Assembly: GCA_007117785.1 (NCBI GenBank)
Contig: SKFV01000016.1
Coordinates: forward strand, 1-33,823
DNA from: Pseudomonas sp.
GTDB lineage: Bacteria > Pseudomonadota > Gammaproteobacteria > Pseudomonadales > Pseudomonadaceae
DNA: 33,823 nt
Direction of reading: 5' to 3'
A program made the translations under genes and the position numbers. The notes under the pieces are model-generated. The model was not told the origin of the DNA, made no database searches, and worked only from the letters and a program-made list of their open reading frames with translations. Positions 8,192-14,825 of this stretch are shown one piece after another (within the stretch, counting starts at the first letter, position 1; every line of letters begins with the position of its first letter).

Positions 8192-10155
8192 GACTGATCA
8201 CCCTTTTCCGTCTGGCCTTGCGCTGTCAGAAACATGGCCAACACACTGCCCAATTGTTGTTTGTCGATAGGCTTGCCCAGCACGCGCTGCATGCCGGCCT
8301 GATAGCAGGCGGCAACCACATTCTGCACGCCATCCGCCGTAATACCGATGACCGGGAGGGGCGGGGCAGCCTCTCCTTCACCTGCCCGAATCTGTCGGGT
8401 TGCTTCCAGGCCGTCCATGACCGGCATCTGGATATCCATTAATACCAGCGCAGGATGCTGATGCTGGATCTGCTCGAGTGCCTCGTTGCCATGGTCCGCG
8501 GTAACTGCGCTATATCCCAGTTCTTCAACAAAGCGTGTAATGATAGCTTGGTTAATCTTGTTATCCTCGACCACCAAAACCGGCCCCGGTGGCAGTCCTG
8601 AAGTGAGCGGCAGTTCATCTGCTGAAGGGAGACGCAAAGGCACACTGAGTGTCACCCTAAAACCTTGACCGTCTGCCGTCTTGAGCGACAAGTGGCCATT
8701 CATGGCACTGGCGAGCAGCTTGCAGACCGTCAGACCCAAACCAGCCCCACTTCGCTCACGCGTTACCCCCGCATCCATATCTGACATCAAAAAGATATCA
8801 TTGAGTGCGTCCTCAGGCATACCCCTTCCAGTATCTTGTACCCAGAATAGCAAAGTCTCTGCAGCCTCGGCACTTGACACCACGCGCGTGCCCAACTCGA
8901 TAGCACCTATGGGCGCAAATTTGCAGGCATTATCCAGCAAGTTCAGCAAGATACGTGACAACTTGGCCTCGTCTAGCAACACCTGATCGGGCACCGCGTC
9001 ATCGACATTCAGCACTATGGCCTCCGCTAAGCCGGGATGCTGCTTGCTAATCCGATCAACTGCTCTGGCCATCAAGGCAGCCACGCGGGCAGGGTGCTCT
9101 GGCTCGACAGCCGACACCGGGCTGGCTATCGGTGTGGTGGACAGTGCAACCAGGTTTTCCAGCATGTCCCGCAAACGCTCACAACTGGACTCCAACTGCG
9201 ATAGCTGGGATGCCTGATCAGCATCGTCAGCACGCATTAACGCCAGCGTACCCATTGCCGTGGTCAAGGGTGTCATCAACTCATGGCTGACATTGGCCAA
9301 CAGGCGGTCACGAAGCGCATGCACCCGAGCCGATTGTGCCTGAGCTTCCAGCATCAGTTGCTCAGAACGCACGCGCGCCGTGATATCTGTCTCGATCCCG
9401 ACAAACTGGGTCAACCGCTGCTGCGCATCACGCACTGGGGTCACACTCAGCGCTACCCATACCGGCTCACCATTGGCTTTGTAATTGACCAGTTCTGTGG
9501 TGAAGCCCTCCTCTCGGGCGATACACTGCGCCATGTAATGGACTGTCGCCGGATCGGTACGCGGTCCCTGCAACAGTTGACCGGGTCGAAAGCCGGCTAC
9601 CTGATCCAGCGTGTAGCCAAAGAGCTCGGTAAAACTGTCATTGACCCATTCAATACGGCCCAGAGGATCGGTAATAATTACAATGCTGGCAGTATGCAGA
9701 GCCACCTGGGCAAGCCGGAAATTTTCCCGCTCACTGTGCTTGAGCAGCGCTTCAACCTGCTTGCGCTGATCTATGTCGTACAGGCTACCAATGAACTGGC
9801 CTTTTTCCCCCGCCACCATGCGCAATTCAAACCAGCGTGGCTGATTGGGTTGCAAAAAGAGCTTTAGCTCAATGCCATCATGCAGCAACGGCAAGCTCTC
9901 AGGCAGCGCAGGTAAACCATCATTATCTTGCTGGAAATCCGACAACTGCATGCCCAGCAAGCTCGCCTCATCCTTTTCCGTCTGCCGAGACCACGCGGCA
10001 TTCACCAGCGACAGACGATAGTCTGCATCACAAATGAAAATGGCAGCATCCAGCAAAGCCAATAGCCGACTGTGCAGCGCTTGCGTACTGGAGAGTTTCT
10101 CCATTAACGCATACTGGATCTGAAGCTGTAGCTCATCTCTGGGGGTGTCAGCCAT
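8188..10155 (-). CDS. hybrid histidine kinase: PAS-PAS(LOV-like)-HisKA-HATPase-REC
   Basis: This is a soluble kinase of 655 residues. PAS 1 covers about 30-130. PAS 2, about 145-260, is LOV-like in sequence (GFRPGQLLQG, 188-197) but has Gly where LOV photoreceptors carry the flavin-reactive Cys, so it is not a canonical blue-light sensor. The HisKA H-box is VSHELMTPL with His291. The HATPase has DTGRGM and GAGLGL. A C-terminal receiver (VVEDN, acceptor Asp in LVLMD, GKPID) completes it. The REC-PAS-GGDEF-EAL gene overlaps its stop codon, so the two are probably made together, and its receiver is the obvious partner. The ATG at 10155 has only a weak ribosome site, and the preceding gene ends 12 bases upstream. 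Confidence 0.92.
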   Translation of the reverse strand: MADTPRDELQLQIQYALMEKLSSTQALHSRLLALLDAAIFICDADYRLSLVNAAWSRQTEKDEASLLGMQLSDFQQDNDGLPALPESLPLLHDGIELKLFLQPNQPRWFELRMVAGEKGQFIGSLYDIDQRKQVEALLKHSERENFRLAQVALHTASIVIITDPLGRIEWVNDSFTELFGYTLDQVAGFRPGQLLQGPRTDPATVHYMAQCIAREEGFTTELVNYKANGEPVWVALSVTPVRDAQQRLTQFVGIETDITARVRSEQLMLEAQAQSARVHALRDRLLANVSHELMTPLTTAMGTLALMRADDADQASQLSQLESSCERLRDMLENLVALSTTPIASPVSAVEPEHPARVAALMARAVDRISKQHPGLAEAIVLNVDDAVPDQVLLDEAKLSRILLNLLDNACKFAPIGAIELGTRVVSSAEAAETLLFWVQDTGRGMPEDALNDIFLMSDMDAGVTRERSGAGLGLTVCKLLASAMNGHLSLKTADGQGFRVTLSVPLRLPSADELPLTSGLPPGPVLVVEDNKINQAIITRFVEELGYSAVTADHGNEALEQIQHQHPALVLMDIQMPVMDGLEATRQIRAGEGEAAPPLPVIGITADGVQNVVAACYQAGMQRVLGKPIDKQQLGSVLAMFLTAQGQTEKGDQS

Positions 10156-10167
10156 AATCAGGACTCA

Positions 10168-10779
10168 TCAACCCGAACTGGCGGGAGCGGCAGTCAAGTC
10201 AGCCGACGTTGTCACGCTGGCATACAAAGGGAAAATCTGTTCGCAATAGAACTGCTGCTCAAAGGGCGTACGGCTAGAGGTGCAATCACTCAGAATCGTT
10301 ACCTTCAGACCTTCGTCAAGCGCCGAACGCGCACTGGAATCAATACACAGGGATGTCACTGTGCCGGCCAGCACGACATGCTCGATGTCCTGCTGGCGCA
10401 AGATATCTGCCAAACCGGTCTCGGCAAAGGCATTGAGGCCACGCTTGCCCGGCACATAGGTAATCAGATCCTTGAACTCGTCCATTGCAGCAATGACCTC
10501 CGCACCCGGCGAACCCTGTTTGAACGCGCCCACCTCAACAATCGTTTTCAGAATACCGACTGGGTCTTTGAGCTCACTGTAGTCTGGCGTAAACAGGATG
10601 GGCGTATTGACTACCATAGCAAAGGCATGGCCCTGTTGGCGCAACAGTGAAAGGGTATTTTCCAGTACCCCCGTTACCCGTGAAGACTCCTCAATAACGC
10701 CATGCAAGATACCATCAGGCGCAAAGTAATCGTTCTGGAAACCAATCAGCAGCAAAGCGGTTCGTTTAAGATCGATCAT
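10168..10779 (-). CDS. isochorismatase-like cysteine hydrolase with altered catalytic Asp
   Basis: This is a single-domain isochorismatase/nicotinamidase-fold protein of 203 residues. The family triad is Asp-Lys-Cys. The Cys (GTVTSLCIDSSAR) and the Lys (VPGKRGLNAF) are present. The N-terminal motif reads LLIGFQNDYF, with Gly where most members have the catalytic Asp (ID.Q.DF); the Asp of QND lies four residues further on. It may therefore have altered chemistry or use another acid. The substrate is unknown. It lies inside the signalling operon, 12 bases before the PAS-PAS kinase, so it may produce or remove a small-molecule cue, but that is speculation. The ATG at 10779 has GAGAG-rich sequence upstream. 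Confidence 0.82.
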   Translation of the reverse strand: MIDLKRTALLLIGFQNDYFAPDGILHGVIEESSRVTGVLENTLSLLRQQGHAFAMVVNTPILFTPDYSELKDPVGILKTIVEVGAFKQGSPGAEVIAAMDEFKDLITYVPGKRGLNAFAETGLADILRQQDIEHVVLAGTVTSLCIDSSARSALDEGLKVTILSDCTSSRTPFEQQFYCEQIFPLYASVTTSADLTAAPASSG

Positions 10780-10803
10780 TGGCTCAACTCTCTCTGACTC
10801 ATG

Positions 10804-10839
10804 AAAAAATCGGGTCGACTGATCACGCAGATAAACCCG
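10804..10839 (-). terminator. weak candidate terminator or attenuator between REC-Hpt and hydrolase genes
   Basis: Read on the minus strand, CGGGT (10835-10839) can pair with ACCCG (10811-10815) across a 19-base loop, followed after one base by six T. The short stem makes strong termination doubtful. It lies in the only sizeable gap (70 bp) of the minus-strand operon and could reduce transcription of the genes below. Confidence 0.25.
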
Positions 10840-10849
10840 TTAATCTGTC

Positions 10850-11554
10850 TCATTCCACATAGTGCCGGATACGCGAACTGACACAACGAATATGTTCGAG
10901 TATCTGGGTCATCTGTTGTGGCGCAAGGGCGTCACCCTGTTTCAGTTTATGCTCCAACAACTGAATATCATGTCGCTCCTCTACTGCCGCTGCAGCAAAA
11001 ATGCCGACCAGGCGATGGACACAATACAAATACTGCGTCAAGCTTCCTGCGTGCGACAAAAGGATCGACACATCGTCGAGATCTTGCAGCAAAGCCTGCA
11101 CAAACATAGCTCTTTGCGGTTGCGGCAAGCTCTCCAACCGCATGCTCAGGCCATCAACCGGCGACTCTTGCCTGGCTGGCAAGCCGAGCAAATCACGTAA
11201 GCCAGTCAGACTGACCGGCTTGCCTATAGCCCCGGAAAAACGCCCGCAGGCATTACTTGAGGAAGTCAGGTCCACCGGGTAGTCTGCGCTGATAACAAAA
11301 GTGTGGATACCCGGGCACCGGCGGTGCAATTCAGCACTCAAAATAGCACCATTACCTTCAGGCATAACCAAGTCAATCAAGGCGCGTTGAGGTTTATGCT
11401 CGCTGGCATACTCACAAGCTTGCAGAAAAGTTGAAGCACAAAAGCACTCATAGCCCAACTTTTCCAACAGTGCCTTGACCAGCAATAAGCAAGCCTCAGA
11501 GTCGTCAACCACAAGAATCTTTGCCGGACTAAACTGATGTTTTACGACCTGCAT
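10850..11554 (-). CDS. REC-Hpt phosphotransfer protein (LuxU-like function?)
   Basis: This protein of 234 residues is the first gene of the minus-strand operon. The receiver, 11-120, is complete (DD 17-18, acceptor Asp61 in ALIDLVMP, Lys102 in GKPVS). The C-terminal 110 residues are helical and contain CVHRLVGIFAAAA with His170, resembling an Hpt H-box (HxLKG, with Val in place of Lys). There is no DNA-binding or enzymatic output domain. It could carry phosphate between the hybrid kinases and the LuxO-like regulator encoded divergently 70 bases away, as LuxU does in Vibrio. The Hpt assignment rests on the short motif and helical pattern. The ATG at 11554 has AGGA upstream, and a sigma54-type promoter lies 33-48 bases before it. 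Confidence 0.8.
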   Translation of the reverse strand: MQVVKHQFSPAKILVVDDSEACLLLVKALLEKLGYECFCASTFLQACEYASEHKPQRALIDLVMPEGNGAILSAELHRRCPGIHTFVISADYPVDLTSSSNACGRFSGAIGKPVSLTGLRDLLGLPARQESPVDGLSMRLESLPQPQRAMFVQALLQDLDDVSILLSHAGSLTQYLYCVHRLVGIFAAAAVEERHDIQLLEHKLKQGDALAPQQMTQILEHIRCVSSRIRHYVE

Positions 11555-11586
11555 AATGGTGTCCTGTCGACAAATATCGTTTATCT

Positions 11587-11602
11587 TGCAAGTATCAATC
11601 CA
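11587..11602 (-). promoter_or_regulatory. candidate sigma54 (-24/-12) promoter for the minus-strand signalling operon
   Basis: The minus strand reads TGGATTGATACTTGCA. It has GG and GC elements exactly ten bases apart and an intact TTGCA at -12, against the consensus TGGCACG-N4-TTGCA. The predicted start is near 11576, leaving about 20 bases before the ATG at 11554. The divergent neighbour encodes a sigma54-dependent activator, which supports the call. No full LuxO-type palindrome was seen near it. Confidence 0.65.
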
Positions 11603-11623
11603 ACATAGCAGCTAAGGTCACTT

Positions 11624-13015
11624 ATGCCGGGGCAAGAAAGTTTGCTGATCGTTGAGGATAATCGTTCCAGTGCCATTCTGTATCAGGCCTGGTTGAGCGG
11701 GCTGGTTGATGATATCCGCCTGGCACATTCTGGCGCAGAGGTTATCGAGCAACTCAACCAGGGGCTCAAGCCTGCCGTCGTCCTGCTTGATATGCACCTT
11801 CCAGACACCACCGGGCTATCTTTACTTGAGCAACTGCGTACCCGCCAATTAACAACCAAGGTCGTTGTGATCACCTCGGATGCCTCGGCTGAATTGGCGG
11901 TAGAGGCGATGAAAGAAGGCGCCCACGATTATCTTCTCAAACCGGTCGATGATTACCGTTTGAGCGTGAGCATCAGCAACACACTACGCGCAGCCCGTCT
12001 GGAAAGCTTGGCCAATGGGGCAGGGCAATTTCAACAGGAGGAGCCACCTACTGCAGACTTTATTGGCTCCTCCTTGCCCATGCAGGCGCTATACAAAACC
12101 CTTAAACTAGCAGCCCTCTCCGATGCGCCCGTTTTCATCAGTGGTGAAAGCGGTACCGGCAAGGAGCTCTGTGCGCAAGCGATCCATGAACTCAGCCAAC
12201 GCAGCAAGGCTCCGCTAGTCTCGGTCAACTGTGCAACCATGCCGGTAGAGCTGGTTGAATCCCAACTGTTTGGCCATACCAAAGGGGCGTTCACGGGCGC
12301 AATCCAGAACCGTCGCGGACTCTGCGAAGAGGCACACAATGGCACGCTTTTTCTGGATGAGTTGACCGAGCTGAGTCTTGATGTGCAAAGCAAACTGCTT
12401 CGCTTTTTGCAAACAGGAGAAATCACGCCGGTCGGCTCTTCCGTCAGCAAAAAGGTCAATTGCCGGGTTGTCTGCGCCAGCAATATTGATATTCGTAAAG
12501 CCGTCAGCAATGGGCTCTTCCGTGAAGACCTGTTTTACCGGCTGCATGTCATTCCGGTTCAACTCCCGCCCTTACGCCATAGGGGAGACGACATCATTCA
12601 GCTGGCTGGCACGTTTCTTCAGCGCTACAGCGCCGCTGAAAACCGCCATTTCAAAGGCTTTACTCCGGCTGCCATCCAGGCACTGCTCGATTACAGCTGG
12701 CCAGGCAACGTTCGGGAACTGCAAAACAGTATTCGCCAAGCAGTTGTCATGCATTATGGTGAACAGGTAGAACCGCGGATGCTCGCATTGGGTTCAGCAA
12801 GCCTGGTCTCGCCTGCAACAACATCAGCGACCAATCCTGCACAGACCAAGGCTCACTCACCGACCTCACTCAAATCTCTCGCACAAGTTGAGAGAGAGGC
12901 CATCGATCATGCCATGCAGCATTTCGCAGGCAATATCACCAAAGTCGCTGCCGCTCTTGAGGTTGCCCCGTCAACGCTCTATCGTAAGCTGAAGCAGTAT
13001 CAAGGAAACACCTGA
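11624..13015 (+). CDS. LuxO-like sigma54-dependent response regulator
   Basis: This is an NtrC-family activator of 463 residues. The receiver, 5-120, has acidic residues at 11-12, acceptor Asp56 and Lys106. The AAA+ domain, about 140-380, has Walker A GESGTGKE (174-181), GAFTGA (221-226, the sigma54 contact, intact), Walker B TLFLDE and the FREDLFYRL region. A Fis-type helix-turn-helix ends the protein (NITKVAAALEVAPSTLYRKLK). Phrases such as FIGSS, LLRFLQTG, VGSS and VIPVQLPPLRHRGDD resemble Vibrio LuxO as I remember it. It lies between two sigma54 promoter matches and upstream of a LuxO-type palindrome at 13411-13425. The likely phosphate donors are the Hpt of the FIST-linked kinase or the REC-Hpt protein. 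The ATG at 11624 follows AAGG. Confidence 0.93.
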   Translation: MPGQESLLIVEDNRSSAILYQAWLSGLVDDIRLAHSGAEVIEQLNQGLKPAVVLLDMHLPDTTGLSLLEQLRTRQLTTKVVVITSDASAELAVEAMKEGAHDYLLKPVDDYRLSVSISNTLRAARLESLANGAGQFQQEEPPTADFIGSSLPMQALYKTLKLAALSDAPVFISGESGTGKELCAQAIHELSQRSKAPLVSVNCATMPVELVESQLFGHTKGAFTGAIQNRRGLCEEAHNGTLFLDELTELSLDVQSKLLRFLQTGEITPVGSSVSKKVNCRVVCASNIDIRKAVSNGLFREDLFYRLHVIPVQLPPLRHRGDDIIQLAGTFLQRYSAAENRHFKGFTPAAIQALLDYSWPGNVRELQNSIRQAVVMHYGEQVEPRMLALGSASLVSPATTSATNPAQTKAHSPTSLKSLAQVEREAIDHAMQHFAGNITKVAAALEVAPSTLYRKLKQYQGNT

Positions 13016-13054
13016 ATCGCCACGACCCCTCGCCGTGTCGACGTTTGCCTACCG

Positions 13055-13417
13055 CTATTCAAACGAGCCGCACAGCAACGCGGCACGCAGCTTGATCAGT
13101 TTATCGGCAGTATCTATGGCGGTGGTGACATGCTGCCCAACCTGTCCGCACCGAAGGGTATACCCAGATCGATAAACCGCAACCCCGTCGTCGGTGATCT
13201 GAATGCTGCCCACGCTTACGGACTCCTGCTGGAGACCGGTATTCATATCCATGAGATTGCTGTCGGCGAACAGGGCTAACGCAAACTCGAATCTGTCCCA
13301 CTGACCGGCCACTCGCAGGTTGATTTTGTTGCACTTGACCGCGGAAAAAGAATTATTCCGAGCGCTGGCGTAAGGCTTTGGCCTCAGAAGCGAAATGAAG
13401 TTTATTTTGCCTTGCAT
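13055..13417 (-). CDS. possible small hypothetical protein
   Basis: The gap 13016-13538 has no gene I recognise. This 120-codon minus-strand reading frame has a plausible protein composition in its last 85 residues (VAGQWDRFEFALALFADSNL, then SVGSIQITDDGVAVYRSGYT). I see no known domain, signal peptide or membrane segment, and the proposed ATG at 13417 lacks a convincing ribosome site. Its start falls inside the LuxO-like palindrome (13411-13425), so that site could also act on this gene. It may be real, a decayed gene or a chance frame. Confidence 0.33.
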   Translation of the reverse strand: MQGKINFISLLRPKPYASARNNSFSAVKCNKINLRVAGQWDRFEFALALFADSNLMDMNTGLQQESVSVGSIQITDDGVAVYRSGYTLRCGQVGQHVTTAIDTADKLIKLRAALLCGSFE

Positions 13418-13425
13418 ATTGCAAG
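13411..13425. promoter_or_regulatory. candidate LuxO-type operator (upstream activating sequence)
   Basis: CTTGCATATTGCAAG is a 15-base palindrome with perfect 6-bp arms around TAT. Its core TTGCA-TAT-TGCAA matches the Vibrio LuxO consensus TTGCA-WWW-TGCAA as I recall it. The centre lies about 90 bases upstream of the predicted start site of the sigma54 promoter at 13485-13500, a normal distance for an enhancer-binding protein. The gene just upstream encodes a LuxO-like regulator. Confidence 0.7.
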
Positions 13426-13474
13426 ACCCGCATCAAAGAGGCGTCAGGCAACAGCAGGTACCGGGCGCAGCGCG

Positions 13475-13488
13475 GCCATAATTATGGC
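13475..13488. repeat. 14-base perfect palindrome overlapping the -24 promoter element
   Basis: GCCATAATTATGGC is self-complementary over all 14 bases. Its right arm provides the GG of the sigma54 -24 element. A protein bound here would block the promoter, so it may be a repressor site; chance is also possible. Confidence 0.45.
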
Positions 13489-13500
13489 GTCAAAATTGCA
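13485..13500 (+). promoter_or_regulatory. sigma54 (-24/-12) promoter for the kinase / YN-GHP / receiver operon
   Basis: TGGCGTCAAAATTGCA has TGGC and TTGCA with GG and GC ten bases apart, matching TGGCACG-N4-TTGCA except in the variable middle. The predicted start is near 13511, about 28 bases before the ATG at 13539. A LuxO-type palindrome lies upstream at 13411-13425. Confidence 0.75.
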
Positions 13501-13538
13501 GAAGCCTCTGTACCATTTCTTTCTGCCAGAGGTCAGCC

Positions 13539-14825
13539 ATGTCCTCCCGAATTGAACACATGTTACGTGGTTTCTTTAATCACATAGGTTTCGGTTTGTT
13601 GGTTACCGACCATGCACTGCGCGTGCTGTTCTGGAACGACATGATTGAACGACAAAGCGGTCTCAATCTGGCCACTCACCTCGGCCAACCCATCACTACT
13701 GTCTTCCCTGACAGTGATCACGCCACGCTGAAAAAAATGGCCACCGAAGCGATCGCCAATGATTGGCCAGTTTATAGCCATTGGCGACAGTCCCCTCTGC
13801 TCGTGGGCGACCCCATTCTCAATCCAAAATACAACAGCCCGCGACTGGAAAGTTCGATGGTATTTGCGTTTAACGACACCAATGGCCAACCACTGCTTGG
13901 CTTTGTTCAGTACGATGCCACGGACATAGCCCGCTCCTATGAAAAACTCAATGATGCCCGCAATCAATTGGCTATTCGTGAGCTCGAACAAGAAGAACTC
14001 ATCATCAGTCTGAAGCAAGCCAACATGCAGCTTGTGCAATCAGAGAAAATGGCTGCTATTGGCCAACTGGCAGCCGGCGTTGCGCATGAAATCAACAACC
14101 CTATCAGCTTTGTGATGTCGAATATCAACGCGCTGTCCGGATATGTGACAGATGTGCTGCATCTGATCAATGCGGTTGAAGACAAGCTGGATATCCAGCG
14201 CCTGCAGCAACTCAAGGACAGCATTGACTTTGGCATGATCCGTGATGACATCCAGGACCTGCTGCAGGAGTCTACCGAAGGGATATCCCGAGTGCGAAAG
14301 ATCATTCAGTCTCTCAAGGAGTTTTCCCATCAGGGCAGTAACGAGTTTGCCCTCGCCGATCTGAATACCGCCATCCGCAACTCGCTCAATCTGGTACACA
14401 ACGAAATCAAATACAAAGCTGAACTGATTGTCGAACTCGGCGACCTTCCCCAGGTTGAATGTATTTTATCGGAGATCAATCAGGTTCTGGTGAACTTACT
14501 GGTCAACGCTGCCCAAGCTATCGACCAGCAAGGTGTCATTACCGTGCGCTCAGGCAGCGTCGGGAAAAAGGTCTGGATCAACATTGAAGATACCGGTTGC
14601 GGCATGGATAACGCGACCCAAAAACGTATTTTCGAGCCCTTTTTCACCACCAAAGAAGTCGGTACGGGAACCGGACTGGGCCTGTCACTCTCCTATAACA
14701 TCGTTCAAAAACACGGCGGGCGCATTGAAGTCATCAGCGAACCTGGCGCCGGTACCTGTTTCCATCTTGAGCTGCCAGTATTGCAGCCAAACGAACACAA
14801 GGAGGTCAGCTATGTCAGCCAATAA
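13539..14825 (+). CDS. PAS-domain sensor histidine kinase (NtrB-like, no receiver)
   Basis: This is a soluble kinase of 428 residues. A PAS domain spans about 8-130 (GFGLLVTDHALRVLFWND, then GFVQYDATDI), followed by a coiled coil to about 170. The H-box is GVAHEINNPISFV with His183. The HATPase has NLLVNAAQAI, DTGCGM, FEPFFTTK and GTGLGLSL. No transmembrane segment is seen. The next two genes encode receivers and overlap in a chain, so they are the likely partners. The layout resembles P. aeruginosa PA2571-PA2572 as I recall it. The ATG at 13539 has AGAGGT upstream, and the sigma54 promoter lies 39-54 bases before it. The last four codons overlap the next gene. Confidence 0.9.
   Translation: MSSRIEHMLRGFFNHIGFGLLVTDHALRVLFWNDMIERQSGLNLATHLGQPITTVFPDSDHATLKKMATEAIANDWPVYSHWRQSPLLVGDPILNPKYNSPRLESSMVFAFNDTNGQPLLGFVQYDATDIARSYEKLNDARNQLAIRELEQEELIISLKQANMQLVQSEKMAAIGQLAAGVAHEINNPISFVMSNINALSGYVTDVLHLINAVEDKLDIQRLQQLKDSIDFGMIRDDIQDLLQESTEGISRVRKIIQSLKEFSHQGSNEFALADLNTAIRNSLNLVHNEIKYKAELIVELGDLPQVECILSEINQVLVNLLVNAAQAIDQQGVITVRSGSVGKKVWINIEDTGCGMDNATQKRIFEPFFTTKEVGTGTGLGLSLSYNIVQKHGGRIEVISEPGAGTCFHLELPVLQPNEHKEVSYVSQ

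Noticed and set aside
9360..9720. Blue-light LOV photoreceptor domain
   Set aside because: The adduct-forming Cys is absent, so a canonical LOV photocycle is not supported. Kept only as LOV-like PAS.
13500..13538. qrr-like small RNA directly downstream of the sigma54 promoter
   Set aside because: The kinase start codon is only about 28 bases after the predicted start site, and no hairpin plus T run lies between them.
14533..14811. Upstream extension of the YN-GHP regulator into the kinase gene
   Set aside because: It would overlap the HATPase region out of frame. The ATG at 14812 has an excellent GGAGG and begins a normal receiver.
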